The translations under genes were made by a program, and so were the position numbers. 16,229 nucleotides of DNA. Origin: Chloroflexota bacterium (GTDB lineage Bacteria; Chloroflexota; Anaerolineae; Anaerolineales; UBA11858). The notes under the pieces were generated by a model. That model ran no database searches. It had not been told where the DNA came from and saw only the letters and a list, made by a program, of their open reading frames with translations. Below are positions 1-7,929 of the stretch, piece after piece. Location: contig DAOUWT010000027.1 in assembly GCA_030666985.1 (NCBI GenBank), positions 1-16,229 on the forward strand, read 5' to 3'. Numbering within the stretch: the first letter of the stretch is position 1; every line of letters starts with the position of its first letter.

Positions 1-2508
1 CTCTTCTTCGGCAGGTGCTGCCGCTTCTGGCTCTTTTGCCTCCTCTGGTTTTTCTTCAACTCCAAGATCATCCAGCCAATCGGGAAGTCCTTCCTCTTCT
101 GTGGCAAAGAGTTCAGCTTCTGCGCCAGGGAGTGCTGGCTCCTCTGGCTCCTCTGGCCCTTCTTCCTCAAAATCAGCCAGCCAGGCCATGGCAGTCTCTT
201 GGGTTTCATCCTCTTCCTTTCCGAGGTCATCCAGCCAATCGGGAAGTCCTTCACCGGCAGATACTGCCGCCTCTTCCGCTGTGGCAAAAGGCTCAGCTTC
301 TGCGGCAGGGATTGCTGGCTCCTCTGGCTCCTCTGGCTCTTTTGCCTCCTCTGGTTTTTCTTCAACTCCAAGATCATCCAGCCAATCAGGAAGCTCTTCT
401 GCTTCCTCGAACCGAGGCGCTTCGGCCTTGGCGCGGTCTTCGGCGCTAGTTACCAATTCCTCATCGGGGACGCCCCGTTTAGCGGCCAGACTTTCCAGCC
501 AAGCCATGGTGGCATCCTCGTCGTCCAGGTCAGGCATTCCGGGAGCCTCTGGCTCTTTTGCCTCCTCTGGTTCTTCTTCAACTCCAAGGTCATCCAGCCA
601 ATCAGGAAGCCCTTCACCTGCAGCAAGGGGTTTGACTTCTGCGGCAGGAATCGCTGGTTCCTCTGGTTCTTCTTCCTCAAAGTCAGCCAGCCAAGCCATG
701 GCAGTCTCTTGAGGTTCTTCTTCCTCTCCAAGATCATCCAGCCAATCAGGAAGCCCCTCCTCGGTAGATGCTGCTGCTTCCTCTGCTGCGGCAAAAGGCT
801 CAACTTCTGCGGTAAGAAGCGCTGACTCTTTTGCCTCCTCTGGTTCTGCTTCCTCAAAATCAGCCAGCCAATCAGGAAGCCCTTCATCGGCAAATGTAGC
901 CACCTCCTCTGGTTCCTCTGGCTCTTTTGCCTCCTCTGGTTCTTCTTTCTCAAAGTCAGCCAGCCAATCAGGAATTCCCTCAGCTTCTGAGGCAGGGATT
1001 GCTGGCTCCTCTGGCTCATCTGGCTCTTTTGCCTTCTCTGGTTCTTCTTTCTCAAAGTCAGCCAGCCAATCAGGAATTCCCTCAGCTTCTGAGGCAGGGA
1101 TTGCTGGCTCCTCTGGCTCATCTGGCTCTTTTGCCTCCTCTGGTTCTTCTTCCTCGAAGTCAGCCAGCCAATCAGGAATTCCCTCAGCTTCTGAGGCAGG
1201 GATTGCTGGCTCCTCTGGCTCTTTTGCTTCGCCCAAATCACTTATCCAATCGGGAACTTCTTCAAGATCGGTACCTGCTATTGCGTCAATTAATTCAGGA
1301 AGCTCTTTAGTCTCTTTCTCAAGGTCTTTGAGCCATGCAGTATCTTTTTCGGTAAACCCTTCTCCCAAATCCTCTTCAACATCTTCGACGGCTTGGGAAG
1401 GGGCTTTTTCCTTGAGCCAATCTGGGATATCGGCAGGGGCAAGTTCTTCATCAGTTTCGTAGGCATCCCAATCTACTTTGGATTCGCCAGTCTCGCCAGT
1501 CGAAGTCCCCCAACCGGCTTCTTGCATCCAGTCGGGAATGAATTCTTCGTCTTTTTGCTCTGTCTCTTCCTCGAGCGGGAAGGATTCTTGATCTGTTATT
1601 GATATTTCTTCTTGCTCATCCGAGAGCCATGAGGGAAGAGCATCTCCTTCGTCTTCAGTCTCAATATCTACCCCGATAGAGGTAGCCCAGTCGGGTTGAG
1701 CCTCCTCAGGGAGGGCTTGGAGTTGCTCTTGGGCGGTGACCCAGTCTAATTGCTCAAGGGTGATGGCTCTGTCTGGGACATCCTCAACGGCGGGGGCATG
1801 TTCTGAGACGTGCATTTCATAAGGAGAAAGGCTATACAGTCGCTGGCGACAGGCTTTCATTACCTGAGGGTGTTCGTCGTCTGAAAGCGTTTCCGCCAGG
1901 ATGCGGTTAGCAGTGAGGTTGTGCGGGAAATCCGTCAGGATCGTGCTAGCAGTTTCTAAGGCCTTTGTTTTTCGGTTCGTTTCAGAGTACGCTTGGGCTA
2001 AAATGGTTTGGAGGTCAACACGTGTAGGTTCTTTGGCAAGTGCCGAGCGTAGTTCTGATATGCCTTGTTGAATCAGGTTTCCTTTGAGGTACATGCGTGC
2101 CAATGCGCCTTGCGTGAGACGAACCTTGGGCGGCTCCATACCGTCTCGTTTTCCATATAAGCGGCGAAGCTCATCTTGGATGGCTGGATTGTAGGGTTGC
2201 CTTTCGAAAGCTCTTTCCATGTGCGACGTTGCGGCCTCGATGTTTCCTTCATCTTCACGGATGAGACTCATACCAATTTGGGAGACGAAGTCATCGGGAA
2301 TGGCAGAGAGGACGCGTTGGAAAATGTCTGCGGCGTTGCTGTATTGATTGCTTTCTAAATAAGCTTTTCCCAAGAGACGATATGTTCCAACATGTTTGGG
2401 ATATATTTTGAGTATGTGCCGGCAGTGGGCAATTGCTTCTTGGATTTGCCCTTCATTAATTATATTTTCTATTTCTTGGTTATAAGCGCGAAGTGAAATT
2501 TTTGCCAT
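1..2508 (-). CDS. TPR protein with long acidic PDWL-repeat tail (3' end outside window)
   Basis: The reverse strand is open from an ATG at 2508 to the left edge, giving 836 residues with the C-terminus missing. Residues 1-235 are helical TPR-like repeats (for example TYRLLGKAYLESNQYSNAA and ARMYLKGNLIQQGISELRSA). From about residue 237 the protein becomes very acidic and Glu/Pro/Ala-rich. This tail carries many short tryptophan motifs: IPDWLADFE, GLPDWLDDLG, MAWLADFE, VPDWISDLG. A block with MAWLESLAAKRG lies nearer the left edge. No signal peptide or membrane segment is seen, so it is probably cytoplasmic. TPRs usually act as protein-binding scaffolds; the tail is probably disordered with the W motifs as docking points, which is inference. 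A GGGGAG lies about 11 nt before the start. It reads away from the glycosyltransferase-like genes and has its own promoter. Plus-strand ORFs in this stretch are shadows of the repeats. Confidence 0.9.
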   Translation of the reverse strand, partial: MAKISLRAYNQEIENIINEGQIQEAIAHCRHILKIYPKHVGTYRLLGKAYLESNQYSNAADIFQRVLSAIPDDFVSQIGMSLIREDEGNIEAATSHMERAFERQPYNPAIQDELRRLYGKRDGMEPPKVRLTQGALARMYLKGNLIQQGISELRSALAKEPTRVDLQTILAQAYSETNRKTKALETASTILTDFPHNLTANRILAETLSDDEHPQVMKACRQRLYSLSPYEMHVSEHAPAVEDVPDRAITLEQLDWVTAQEQLQALPEEAQPDWATSIGVDIETEDEGDALPSWLSDEQEEISITDQESFPLEEETEQKDEEFIPDWMQEAGWGTSTGETGESKVDWDAYETDEELAPADIPDWLKEKAPSQAVEDVEEDLGEGFTEKDTAWLKDLEKETKELPELIDAIAGTDLEEVPDWISDLGEAKEPEEPAIPASEAEGIPDWLADFEEEEPEEAKEPDEPEEPAIPASEAEGIPDWLADFEKEEPEKAKEPDEPEEPAIPASEAEGIPDWLADFEKEEPEEAKEPEEPEEVATFADEGLPDWLADFEEAEPEEAKESALLTAEVEPFAAAEEAAASTEEGLPDWLDDLGEEEEPQETAMAWLADFEEEEPEEPAIPAAEVKPLAAGEGLPDWLDDLGVEEEPEEAKEPEAPGMPDLDDEDATMAWLESLAAKRGVPDEELVTSAEDRAKAEAPRFEEAEELPDWLDDLGVEEKPEEAKEPEEPEEPAIPAAEAEPFATAEEAAVSAGEGLPDWLDDLGKEEDETQETAMAWLADFEEEGPEEPEEPALPGAEAELFATEEEGLPDWLDDLGVEEKPEEAKEPEAAAPAEEE
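930..1236 (-). repeat. 102-bp tandem repeat, three copies, inside the TPR gene
   Basis: Three near-identical units follow each other with a period of exactly 102 bp: the same CAAAGTCAGCCAGCC-type block starts at 951, 1053 and 1155 (with one C/G change in the last). Each unit encodes 34 residues of the EEPAIPASEAEGIPDWLADF type. The period is a multiple of three, so copy-number change would keep the frame. Looser copies of the same theme fill the rest of 1-1750. Confidence 0.9.
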
Positions 2509-2596
2509 GAGAAAACGCTCCCCGACTAATTAGAATGGATTTGTGCTATTGAGGTCACTATCACCATGTTGTACATTCTTGTTTCAGGACATCATT

Positions 2597-2625
2597 ATTA
2601 TAGCAGAAGATGCAAGTATTTTGAA
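2597..2625 (-). promoter_or_regulatory. Probable sigma70-type promoter of the TPR gene
   Basis: On the minus strand TTCAAA (2625-2620) is followed after 17 bp by a perfect TATAAT (2602-2597), preceded by TGC, an extended -10 element. Transcription would start near 2590, leaving a leader of about 80 nt before the ATG at 2508. The promoter lies between this gene and the upstream gene on the same strand, so the TPR gene can be expressed on its own. Confidence 0.6.
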
Positions 2626-2704
2626 TGAATTCATTTCGGTTCTTTGGGATTTCGCGGGATTTACAAGTGAAACGTAAAGCGTGATGCGTGAATTACTCGG
2701 TTTT

Positions 2705-4312
2705 TTAGGGAGCTTCCCTCTCGAAGATTAACATCCCATCACTGCCATAAATGTCGGTAGGAATCTTGTGCAGCAGCCTGTAATGCTCGTTGAAGTAGGC
2801 ATCCTTGAGAAGTCCTTTACGCCCGTAAACCTCCAGAATCACCAAATAGTCTGGCTCCTGGTCGCGGATCAGGTCGGGCGGAATGGCGTAATTGATAGCG
2901 TAAAATGATTCATCCAGAGGGTAGTAGTTCAAGGTTTGGGGGGAGTTGAGACCAACCGTGTCTAGAATGCGCGTGGGAGTGTAAAAACCTAGCACGCCCA
3001 CATCCCCGGCGGCGAGAACTGGCAGGCCCGGAGAAGGCTGCTCCTCAATCCGCTGCGTGACTTGGTCGGCGGCTTCCCGGTAGAGGAGTTCGAGTTCGAA
3101 CCAGGCCATCTCCGGGGCTGGGCGGTCAGGCCCGTGGTCGGGTTGCAAAGTCCATCCCCGGAGGGTGAGGAGGAGAGGGAGCAGGATTGCCAACGCGGGG
3201 AGGATGCGCCAGAAAATTTGGCGGCGCCAGGTTTGTGAGAGCCACGCCAGGGGCTTCGTATAGCCACTTAATTTCTCTAGAAGGCTTCTTCCCAGTTGCT
3301 CCATCCCCAAGAAGATAAAAAAGAAATACGCCGGAAGGGGCGGAGTGAGATACCAGCGAAAGATGAGCGGGTTGGCAATGGCGAAAGTGGCAAAGTAGAG
3401 CCAGGGATAGATTGCCCAAGGCCACATCTGGCGTTTTTCGCGCAAAGCCGAGCGGATTCCAATTAGAGACAGAAAAGGATAAAGGATCAGCCCCACGCCA
3501 ATCCATGGGACACCGAATGTTTTTTCTCCCAGAAAAGGAGTTGCGTAGTGTTGAAGCAACCGGATAAAGGCAGCTGTGGAGGGTAGTCGGTAGGCCAGAC
3601 CTTTGGCAAGCACGGAATGTGGAATGGGGCTGCCGAAGTAGAATGTAGCGAAACCAAACCACGCCACGGTGGGTACTAAAGCAGCCGCCACTTCGATGGA
3701 ATTGAGTGGAATTCTGGAGGATGAAGATTGGCGGCGGAAGGCTCGAAATAATCGGTCAAGTGCCAGTGGGCCGAGCAATAGCAGCGCATCGGGACGTGTG
3801 AGCAGACTAAGGGCCGCGAACAGCGCGGTATAGGTGTATTTGTTTTCAATATAGGCATAGACCGTGGCAGTGAGCAGGAGCACGTAGAGGCTGGTTTCCA
3901 GTCCCCCAATTGCAAACGTAACGCTGAAAGGGGCCGCAGCCCACAAGATGGCCGTCCCCGCCCCCGCGAAAGGCGACCCCACACGTTTCCCCATCCTCCA
4001 TAGCAGCAGGGCCGTAGCCGCATCGGCCAGAGCGTTCAGGATCAGGGCAATGGTGGGGAACGGGGCCTCTACTCCCCCGGTGACAGAACCAACAGCCACC
4101 AAGAGCAGGGTGTAGAGCGGAGTGGTCGTCCCCAAGACACGCTCTCCGGGGTTGTAGACAAAGCCATCTCCGGCTAAAATATTCCTGGCGTACCGGTATG
4201 TTATGTAGGCATCATCAATGGTACGCGCTCCGGGCAGGATACGGACAGCAAGGGCCAAGAGAATGATAAGCAAGGGGAGATAGCGTGCAAGAGAGCGGAG
4301 TTGTTTTTGCAT
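2705..4312 (-). CDS. GT-C type polytopic membrane glycosyltransferase-like protein
   Basis: This is a 535-residue membrane protein with a hydrophobic first segment at about residues 11-27. The first outward loop holds an Asp pair (D33-D34) in IDDAYITYRYARN, followed by GDGFVYNPGERVLGTTTPLY. That loop is characteristic of a GT-C family (arabinofuranosyltransferase/PMT-like) in which an acidic pair near the membrane is the likely catalytic or metal site. About ten more hydrophobic segments follow. Residues from about 400 form a soluble, probably outward C-terminal domain (AAGDVGVLGFYTPTRILDTVG). The likely role is transfer of a sugar from a polyprenyl-phosphate donor; donor and acceptor are unknown. 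The gene at 12097-13635 is a paralogue with the same loop and the same tail layout. The ATG was chosen because promoter spacing puts the transcript start on it. Confidence 0.85.
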   Translation of the reverse strand: MQKQLRSLARYLPLLIILLALAVRILPGARTIDDAYITYRYARNILAGDGFVYNPGERVLGTTTPLYTLLLVAVGSVTGGVEAPFPTIALILNALADAATALLLWRMGKRVGSPFAGAGTAILWAAAPFSVTFAIGGLETSLYVLLLTATVYAYIENKYTYTALFAALSLLTRPDALLLLGPLALDRLFRAFRRQSSSSRIPLNSIEVAAALVPTVAWFGFATFYFGSPIPHSVLAKGLAYRLPSTAAFIRLLQHYATPFLGEKTFGVPWIGVGLILYPFLSLIGIRSALREKRQMWPWAIYPWLYFATFAIANPLIFRWYLTPPLPAYFFFIFLGMEQLGRSLLEKLSGYTKPLAWLSQTWRRQIFWRILPALAILLPLLLTLRGWTLQPDHGPDRPAPEMAWFELELLYREAADQVTQRIEEQPSPGLPVLAAGDVGVLGFYTPTRILDTVGLNSPQTLNYYPLDESFYAINYAIPPDLIRDQEPDYLVILEVYGRKGLLKDAYFNEHYRLLHKIPTDIYGSDGMLIFEREAP

Positions 4313-4347
4313 GTGTAGATTATAAGGTCAAAGTTGGTTGGAAGCAA
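4312..4347 (-). promoter_or_regulatory. Strong promoter giving an apparently leaderless transcript
   Basis: TTGCTT (4347-4342), a 17-bp spacer and a perfect TATAAT (4324-4319) lie directly before the ATG at 4312. Only six bases (CTACAC) separate the -10 box from the ATG, so the expected +1 is the A of the start codon or a base next to it. No ribosome-binding site is present, which fits leaderless initiation. Confidence 0.6.
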
Positions 4348-4375
4348 GTAAACGTTAGAAGATAGAACGTAAGCG

Positions 4376-4487
4376 TTCACCCTCCTCCGCCCCCCGGCCC
4401 CCAATCCTGGGGGAGTCAGCCTTCCCCCCAATCCTGGGGGAGTCAGCCTTCCCCCCAGAGTTGGGGGGTCAGGGGGGCGTGAACGGA
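4376..4487. repeat. G/C-rich hairpin repeat element in the divergent intergenic region
   Basis: Two perfect 27-bp tandem units (4403-4429 and 4430-4456, each beginning AATCCTGGGGGAGTCAGCC) are followed by a diverged third unit ending near 4477. Every unit pairs a C-run with a G-run, so it can fold into a short hairpin such as CCCCCAGAGTTGGGGG. The block is bordered by inverted outer arms, CGTTCAC at the left and GTGAACG at the right, each next to a GCCCCCC/GGGGGGC run. The left arm carries an extra CCTCCTCC. It looks like a REP- or MITE-like intergenic repeat, or a two-way transcription stop between divergent genes. Confidence 0.7.
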
Positions 4488-4509
4488 TGCGATAGAACAC
4501 ATAGACACC

Positions 4510-6825
4510 ATGAAAAAAATACACCAAATTATCACCAACCAGTGGAATAAACAAAAAACGGCCCCAGGATTCGATATTGCCCTCCTAGTGTTAGCCGTTT
4601 TAGTGTTTTTCGCCTGGCAATTAGGTTCCATAGACGCTATAATCACACGCCCTGGCGCCCAAGTTTCTGACCTCCTGGTCACCTTCTGGCCGAACATCGA
4701 ATACATCAAACAAACCTTGAGCGAATTCGGAATGCCCCCCTTGTGGCGCACCTTGATCTTCAGCGGTTCGCCCTTTGATGTCGACCCCCAATCTGGCATT
4801 TGGTATCTTCCCAACCTAGTACACTTGATCTTTCCAGCGGCTGTGGGCTTCAACCTCTTATTTATGCTCCATACTATAGCCGGGGGATGGGGGATGCGGC
4901 TGTGGGCGCAGTCGTCCGGCATCTCCCGGGCTGGGGCCTGGCTGGCAGCCTTTGCCTACGCCTTCACGCCCCGCACCTTCTCCCATTTGGGATTTGGTCA
5001 CGTGGGATTGGTCTACGCCGCGGCATACATCCCCTGGGTGCTGTGGGCCGGGGGAGAGGTCGGCCGGGGGCGGTGGCGCCGGGCCGGAGCGTTTGGCCTG
5101 GCCCTGGGGGGACAGATAATCCTGCACCCCCAGTTGGCGCTCTACACGGGAGCGGTGGCTGGAGTCTATGCCCTAGCTCTCATTTTCGCAGAACACAGAA
5201 GAACCACAGGCCCAACACCCTGGAAAGCCATCATTGGCGGAGGAGTACTAGCCAGCACATTGGCCCTAGCCGTATCCGCGGCCCAGTTATTGCCCATGCT
5301 GCGCTTTGCCCCCCTCAGCGCCCGCGCCCATCTCGAAAGCGCAAAAACCGTCGTCTCCTCCCTGCCCCTGCGCTACTTGTGGGGCCTAATCCTGGCCGAC
5401 CATCGCGGCTTCATGGATTATATGCTCTACGTGGGCCTCCCGGTGCTGGCTTTGGCCGTTTTGGGCATCAACCGCCGCCGCCGCTGTTGCGGGGGATGGT
5501 TTTGGGGGATATTTGTGGGCCTGGCGCTGCTCTACGCCCTGGGGGATAACGCCCCCCTTTACGGGTGGATGGCGCGGATACTCCCCCTCCAGACGTGGCT
5601 GCGAGCCCCCGCCCGCATCTGGTTCCTGGCGGCGGCGGCCCTGGCCTTTTTGGCCGGAGGGGGGATGGACCGCCTCGTGGCGGGGATGCACGGCCGGGGA
5701 CGCCGGGCCCTGAACCTGAGCGCAGCCGCCCTGGGAAGCCTGTCACTGGGCCTGGGGCTAGGTTATGCCCTCGTGGTGGGGACTCCGCCCCTCAACCTGA
5801 TAGCCCTGGGGGTGGCGGGATGCACAACCGCAGCGTTTTTCTTTTTAGCAGCCTCGAAACGCTTGCCGCGTAGGACGATTTCTTTGTTGATTTTATGCCT
5901 GGTGGTAGCCGACCTGTGGGTAATGGACGCCACTTTGATCCAAGGCCAGCCCTTTGAAGAAGTATTCTCAGAACATGCCCTGGCACAATATTTAGAGCAT
6001 CAATCCATCAAGGAACCTTACCGAGTGTACAGCCCCAGTTATAGTTTGCCCCGCCATTGGGCCGCCCGCTGCGGGATAGAAACATCCGACGGCGTAGACC
6101 CACTTTACTTGGCGAATTACGACGCTTTCATGGAAGCTGCCTCCGGTGTGGAGCGGACGCGCTACAGTGTGACAGTCCCTGCCATGGAAGGGGAGGGCGA
6201 TATTGGTGAGGTCAACCGTAACGCTGTCCCAGACCCGAAACTGCTGGGATTGCTCAACGTGCGTTATGTGGCTGCTGAGTTCCCTCTGAACGTGGGAGGC
6301 TTGCAGGAAATAGAACGCTTTGGCAGCACATATCTCTACGAGAACCAGCACTTTTTGCCGCGTGCCTTCGTGGTGGGAGACGTGGAATCGCGGGACGATT
6401 TCGAGTCCGCTTTGGCGTGGGTGCAGTCCCATGACGTTGCCCGGAGCGCAGCCGTGGAGGATGGCAAGACCCTCAAGTTGGGTGACGTGCGGACCAGCGT
6501 GATCTGGCGAGAGCGTTCTCCAAACAAAATAATTTTAGATGTCAATCTCGATGCGCCAGGATTGCTTGTATTAAGCCAAGTCTTTTATCCCGGATGGGAG
6601 GCGGAGGTGGATGGGCAGCCGGTAGATATTTATTGTGTGGATGCTGTGCTGAGTGGTCTTTATTTGGAGGCTGGGGAGCATGAGGTGTCTTTGGCATATC
6701 ATCCGCCTCTTTTGTGGGTGGGAGTGGGATTATCGTTTTTAAGCTTGATGGTTTGTTTGGTGCTTATTTACATGGAGGTTATTTTTGCAAAGCATGGCGA
6801 AGGTGTACCAAGTGAGGGTATATGA
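4510..6825 (+). CDS. YfhO-family large membrane protein
   Basis: This is a 771-residue polytopic protein. It opens with a membrane segment (about residues 23-45), then an outward loop with QVSDLLVTFWPN (D54), MPPLWRTLIFSGSPF and WYLPNLVHL. That loop pattern, and the C-terminal FYPGWEAEVDGQPVDI (about 691-706) followed by GLYLEAGEHEVSLAYHPP, are hallmarks of the YfhO family. In Gram-positive bacteria YfhO-type proteins add sugars to wall or lipid-linked polymers outside the membrane; that role is carried over here by family only. A soluble outward domain occupies about 480-730, and one last membrane helix (about 735-757) ends the protein. No clear ribosome-binding site precedes the ATG. The middle of the gene (about 5040-5870) is much richer in G+C than its two ends and its neighbours. 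Confidence 0.85.
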   Translation: MKKIHQIITNQWNKQKTAPGFDIALLVLAVLVFFAWQLGSIDAIITRPGAQVSDLLVTFWPNIEYIKQTLSEFGMPPLWRTLIFSGSPFDVDPQSGIWYLPNLVHLIFPAAVGFNLLFMLHTIAGGWGMRLWAQSSGISRAGAWLAAFAYAFTPRTFSHLGFGHVGLVYAAAYIPWVLWAGGEVGRGRWRRAGAFGLALGGQIILHPQLALYTGAVAGVYALALIFAEHRRTTGPTPWKAIIGGGVLASTLALAVSAAQLLPMLRFAPLSARAHLESAKTVVSSLPLRYLWGLILADHRGFMDYMLYVGLPVLALAVLGINRRRRCCGGWFWGIFVGLALLYALGDNAPLYGWMARILPLQTWLRAPARIWFLAAAALAFLAGGGMDRLVAGMHGRGRRALNLSAAALGSLSLGLGLGYALVVGTPPLNLIALGVAGCTTAAFFFLAASKRLPRRTISLLILCLVVADLWVMDATLIQGQPFEEVFSEHALAQYLEHQSIKEPYRVYSPSYSLPRHWAARCGIETSDGVDPLYLANYDAFMEAASGVERTRYSVTVPAMEGEGDIGEVNRNAVPDPKLLGLLNVRYVAAEFPLNVGGLQEIERFGSTYLYENQHFLPRAFVVGDVESRDDFESALAWVQSHDVARSAAVEDGKTLKLGDVRTSVIWRERSPNKIILDVNLDAPGLLVLSQVFYPGWEAEVDGQPVDIYCVDAVLSGLYLEAGEHEVSLAYHPPLLWVGVGLSFLSLMVCLVLIYMEVIFAKHGEGVPSEGI

Positions 6826-6831
6826 TAGAAT

Positions 6832-6954
6832 ATGAGCGAAAAAATTAAAGATGCGCTTATCATTCGCAGGCGTGCACTAGCCCATGGGCTCGCTCTGCGT
6901 GCCGTAGGCAACACCGTGAAGCACCGCGTCCCATTAGATGAAACTGTCAGGTAG
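6832..6954 (+). CDS. Small 40-residue ORF, possibly not expressed
   Basis: An ATG six bases after the YfhO stop codon opens a 40-codon frame starting MSEKIKDALIIRRRALAHG and ending with TAG. It is basic and not hydrophobic, unlike every neighbour, and I do not recognise it. No good ribosome-binding site is present; the GAGGG upstream is rather far. It may be a small coupled protein, a relic, or chance. It fills most of the 177-base gap before the next gene, where I see nothing else except that gene's ribosome-binding site. Confidence 0.25.
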   Translation: MSEKIKDALIIRRRALAHGLALRAVGNTVKHRVPLDETVR

Positions 6955-7002
6955 CTAGTTAAAACTTTACTATTGCCTGTAACTCTGAGGAGGTCAATTC
7001 TG

Positions 7003-7929
7003 GTGTGTAAATTGTGGAATCCATCTCGTTGGGTAAAATCATTTTTTAATACATGGAAAGACTCAACAGAACCGACAAACTGGCGGAAGCTTGGTTTGGT
7101 AATTTTGGGAGGTGTTCTTCTCACGCCTTTGGTATATCAATTGCCACTGCCTGGCCTTGATTGGTATGAGCAGTTTTATCTGGGGGTTTTGAATATGTAT
7201 CCCCCTTGGATGATTCCGTTATTTTATCCCTTTCGTTTGATCGATTGGCGTTGGTCGTTTGCATTCATTGATAGTCTTACGCTTGTTGGGGTTGCATTGA
7301 TCACAGCTTGGCAGGCAGAAGAGATTCGGTGGGGTGGCTTAAAGGCTGCTCTGCTGGCTTTAGTAAATCCCCCACTTTGGTATTTACTTTGGACTGGTCA
7401 GATCGACGGTTTGATATTAATTAGTTTGCTTGCGCTGCCCTGGAGTATACCATTTTTGTTGTTGAGACCTCAAATTTTTGGGTGGGTATTGATTACTCGA
7501 AAAAAATGGACATTTGGAATGGCACTTTGTTTACTCATATCAATAATAGTTTGGGGTTGGTGGATAAAAGACGCATTCATGCTTTCAGCGGTTAGCATTG
7601 CCCATCCGACGTCAATGGGGTGGGCAACGTTAGGCTGGCCAATATTTATTTTAGGTATCTTTTTGTTCCTGATGTCTGGAGGAGGATTTTGGCAACTGTT
7701 ATCTGCTGGCTTCATCGCGTCACCGTATGTGCAGCCATACCACATGGTCTTACTCTATCCTGCCTTGGGGCGTGTGACTGGTTGGAAACGTTGGGTACTT
7801 TGGGGGTGGATTTGGGTAGTGGGGGCAGTCCCCGGTTTTTGGGGTTGGACCCGTTATGTAGCTTTAGGTTTTCCACTGGCTGTGTGGTGGTTTTTGCGAG
7901 AGGATAAACAGGAAGGAATTTTCCCTTGA
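7003..7929 (+). CDS. Compact GT87-like (DUF2029-type) membrane mannosyltransferase homologue
   Basis: Starting from GTG at 7003 this encodes 308 residues, chosen because GAGGAGG lies 9 nt before it. A TTG at 6973 would place that ribosome-binding site inside the gene. The protein is hydrophobic, with about eight membrane segments. After the first comes LDWYEQFYLG with D53, a possible catalytic Asp, then a Tyr-Pro-Pro motif (MYPPW). NPPLWYLLWTGQIDGL near residues 117-132 matches the NPP...GQ signature of GT87 proteins, and SPYVQPYHMVLLYP near the end matches their last helices. GT87 enzymes use polyprenyl-phosphate mannose outside the membrane; the sugar here is not known. It is shorter than the usual 400 or more residues. 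Its TGA overlaps the start of the next gene by four bases, so the two are translationally coupled. Confidence 0.75.
   Translation: MCKLWNPSRWVKSFFNTWKDSTEPTNWRKLGLVILGGVLLTPLVYQLPLPGLDWYEQFYLGVLNMYPPWMIPLFYPFRLIDWRWSFAFIDSLTLVGVALITAWQAEEIRWGGLKAALLALVNPPLWYLLWTGQIDGLILISLLALPWSIPFLLLRPQIFGWVLITRKKWTFGMALCLLISIIVWGWWIKDAFMLSAVSIAHPTSMGWATLGWPIFILGIFLFLMSGGGFWQLLSAGFIASPYVQPYHMVLLYPALGRVTGWKRWVLWGWIWVVGAVPGFWGWTRYVALGFPLAVWWFLREDKQEGIFP

Noticed and set aside
930..1236. 34-residue repeat read as TPR repeats because of the matching length
   Set aside because: The units are acidic and proline-rich, with a single PDWL motif and none of the TPR helix positions (W-LG-Y-A-F-A-P). The equal length is a coincidence.
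450..1241. A 263-residue minus-strand frame rich in Lys/Gln/Arg
   Set aside because: It is a different frame of the same repeat DNA; its basic, repetitive composition is a by-product of the acidic reading.
15..1310. Long plus-strand open frames rich in Ser/Gly or Leu/Pro
   Set aside because: They are antisense shadows of the acidic repeats. The minus-strand frame from 2508 is open throughout, starts with TPRs, and explains the repeats in protein terms.
4376..4480. Plain rho-independent terminator
   Set aside because: The hairpins have no following T-run on either strand and lie upstream of, not after, both genes.
4376..4487. CRISPR array
   Set aside because: The 27-bp units abut each other without unique spacers, and there are only two full copies and no cas genes.
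6768..7124. Minus-strand 118-residue ORF across the gap
   Set aside because: It overlaps coding DNA of both neighbouring genes, resembles no family I know, and has no ribosome-binding site support.
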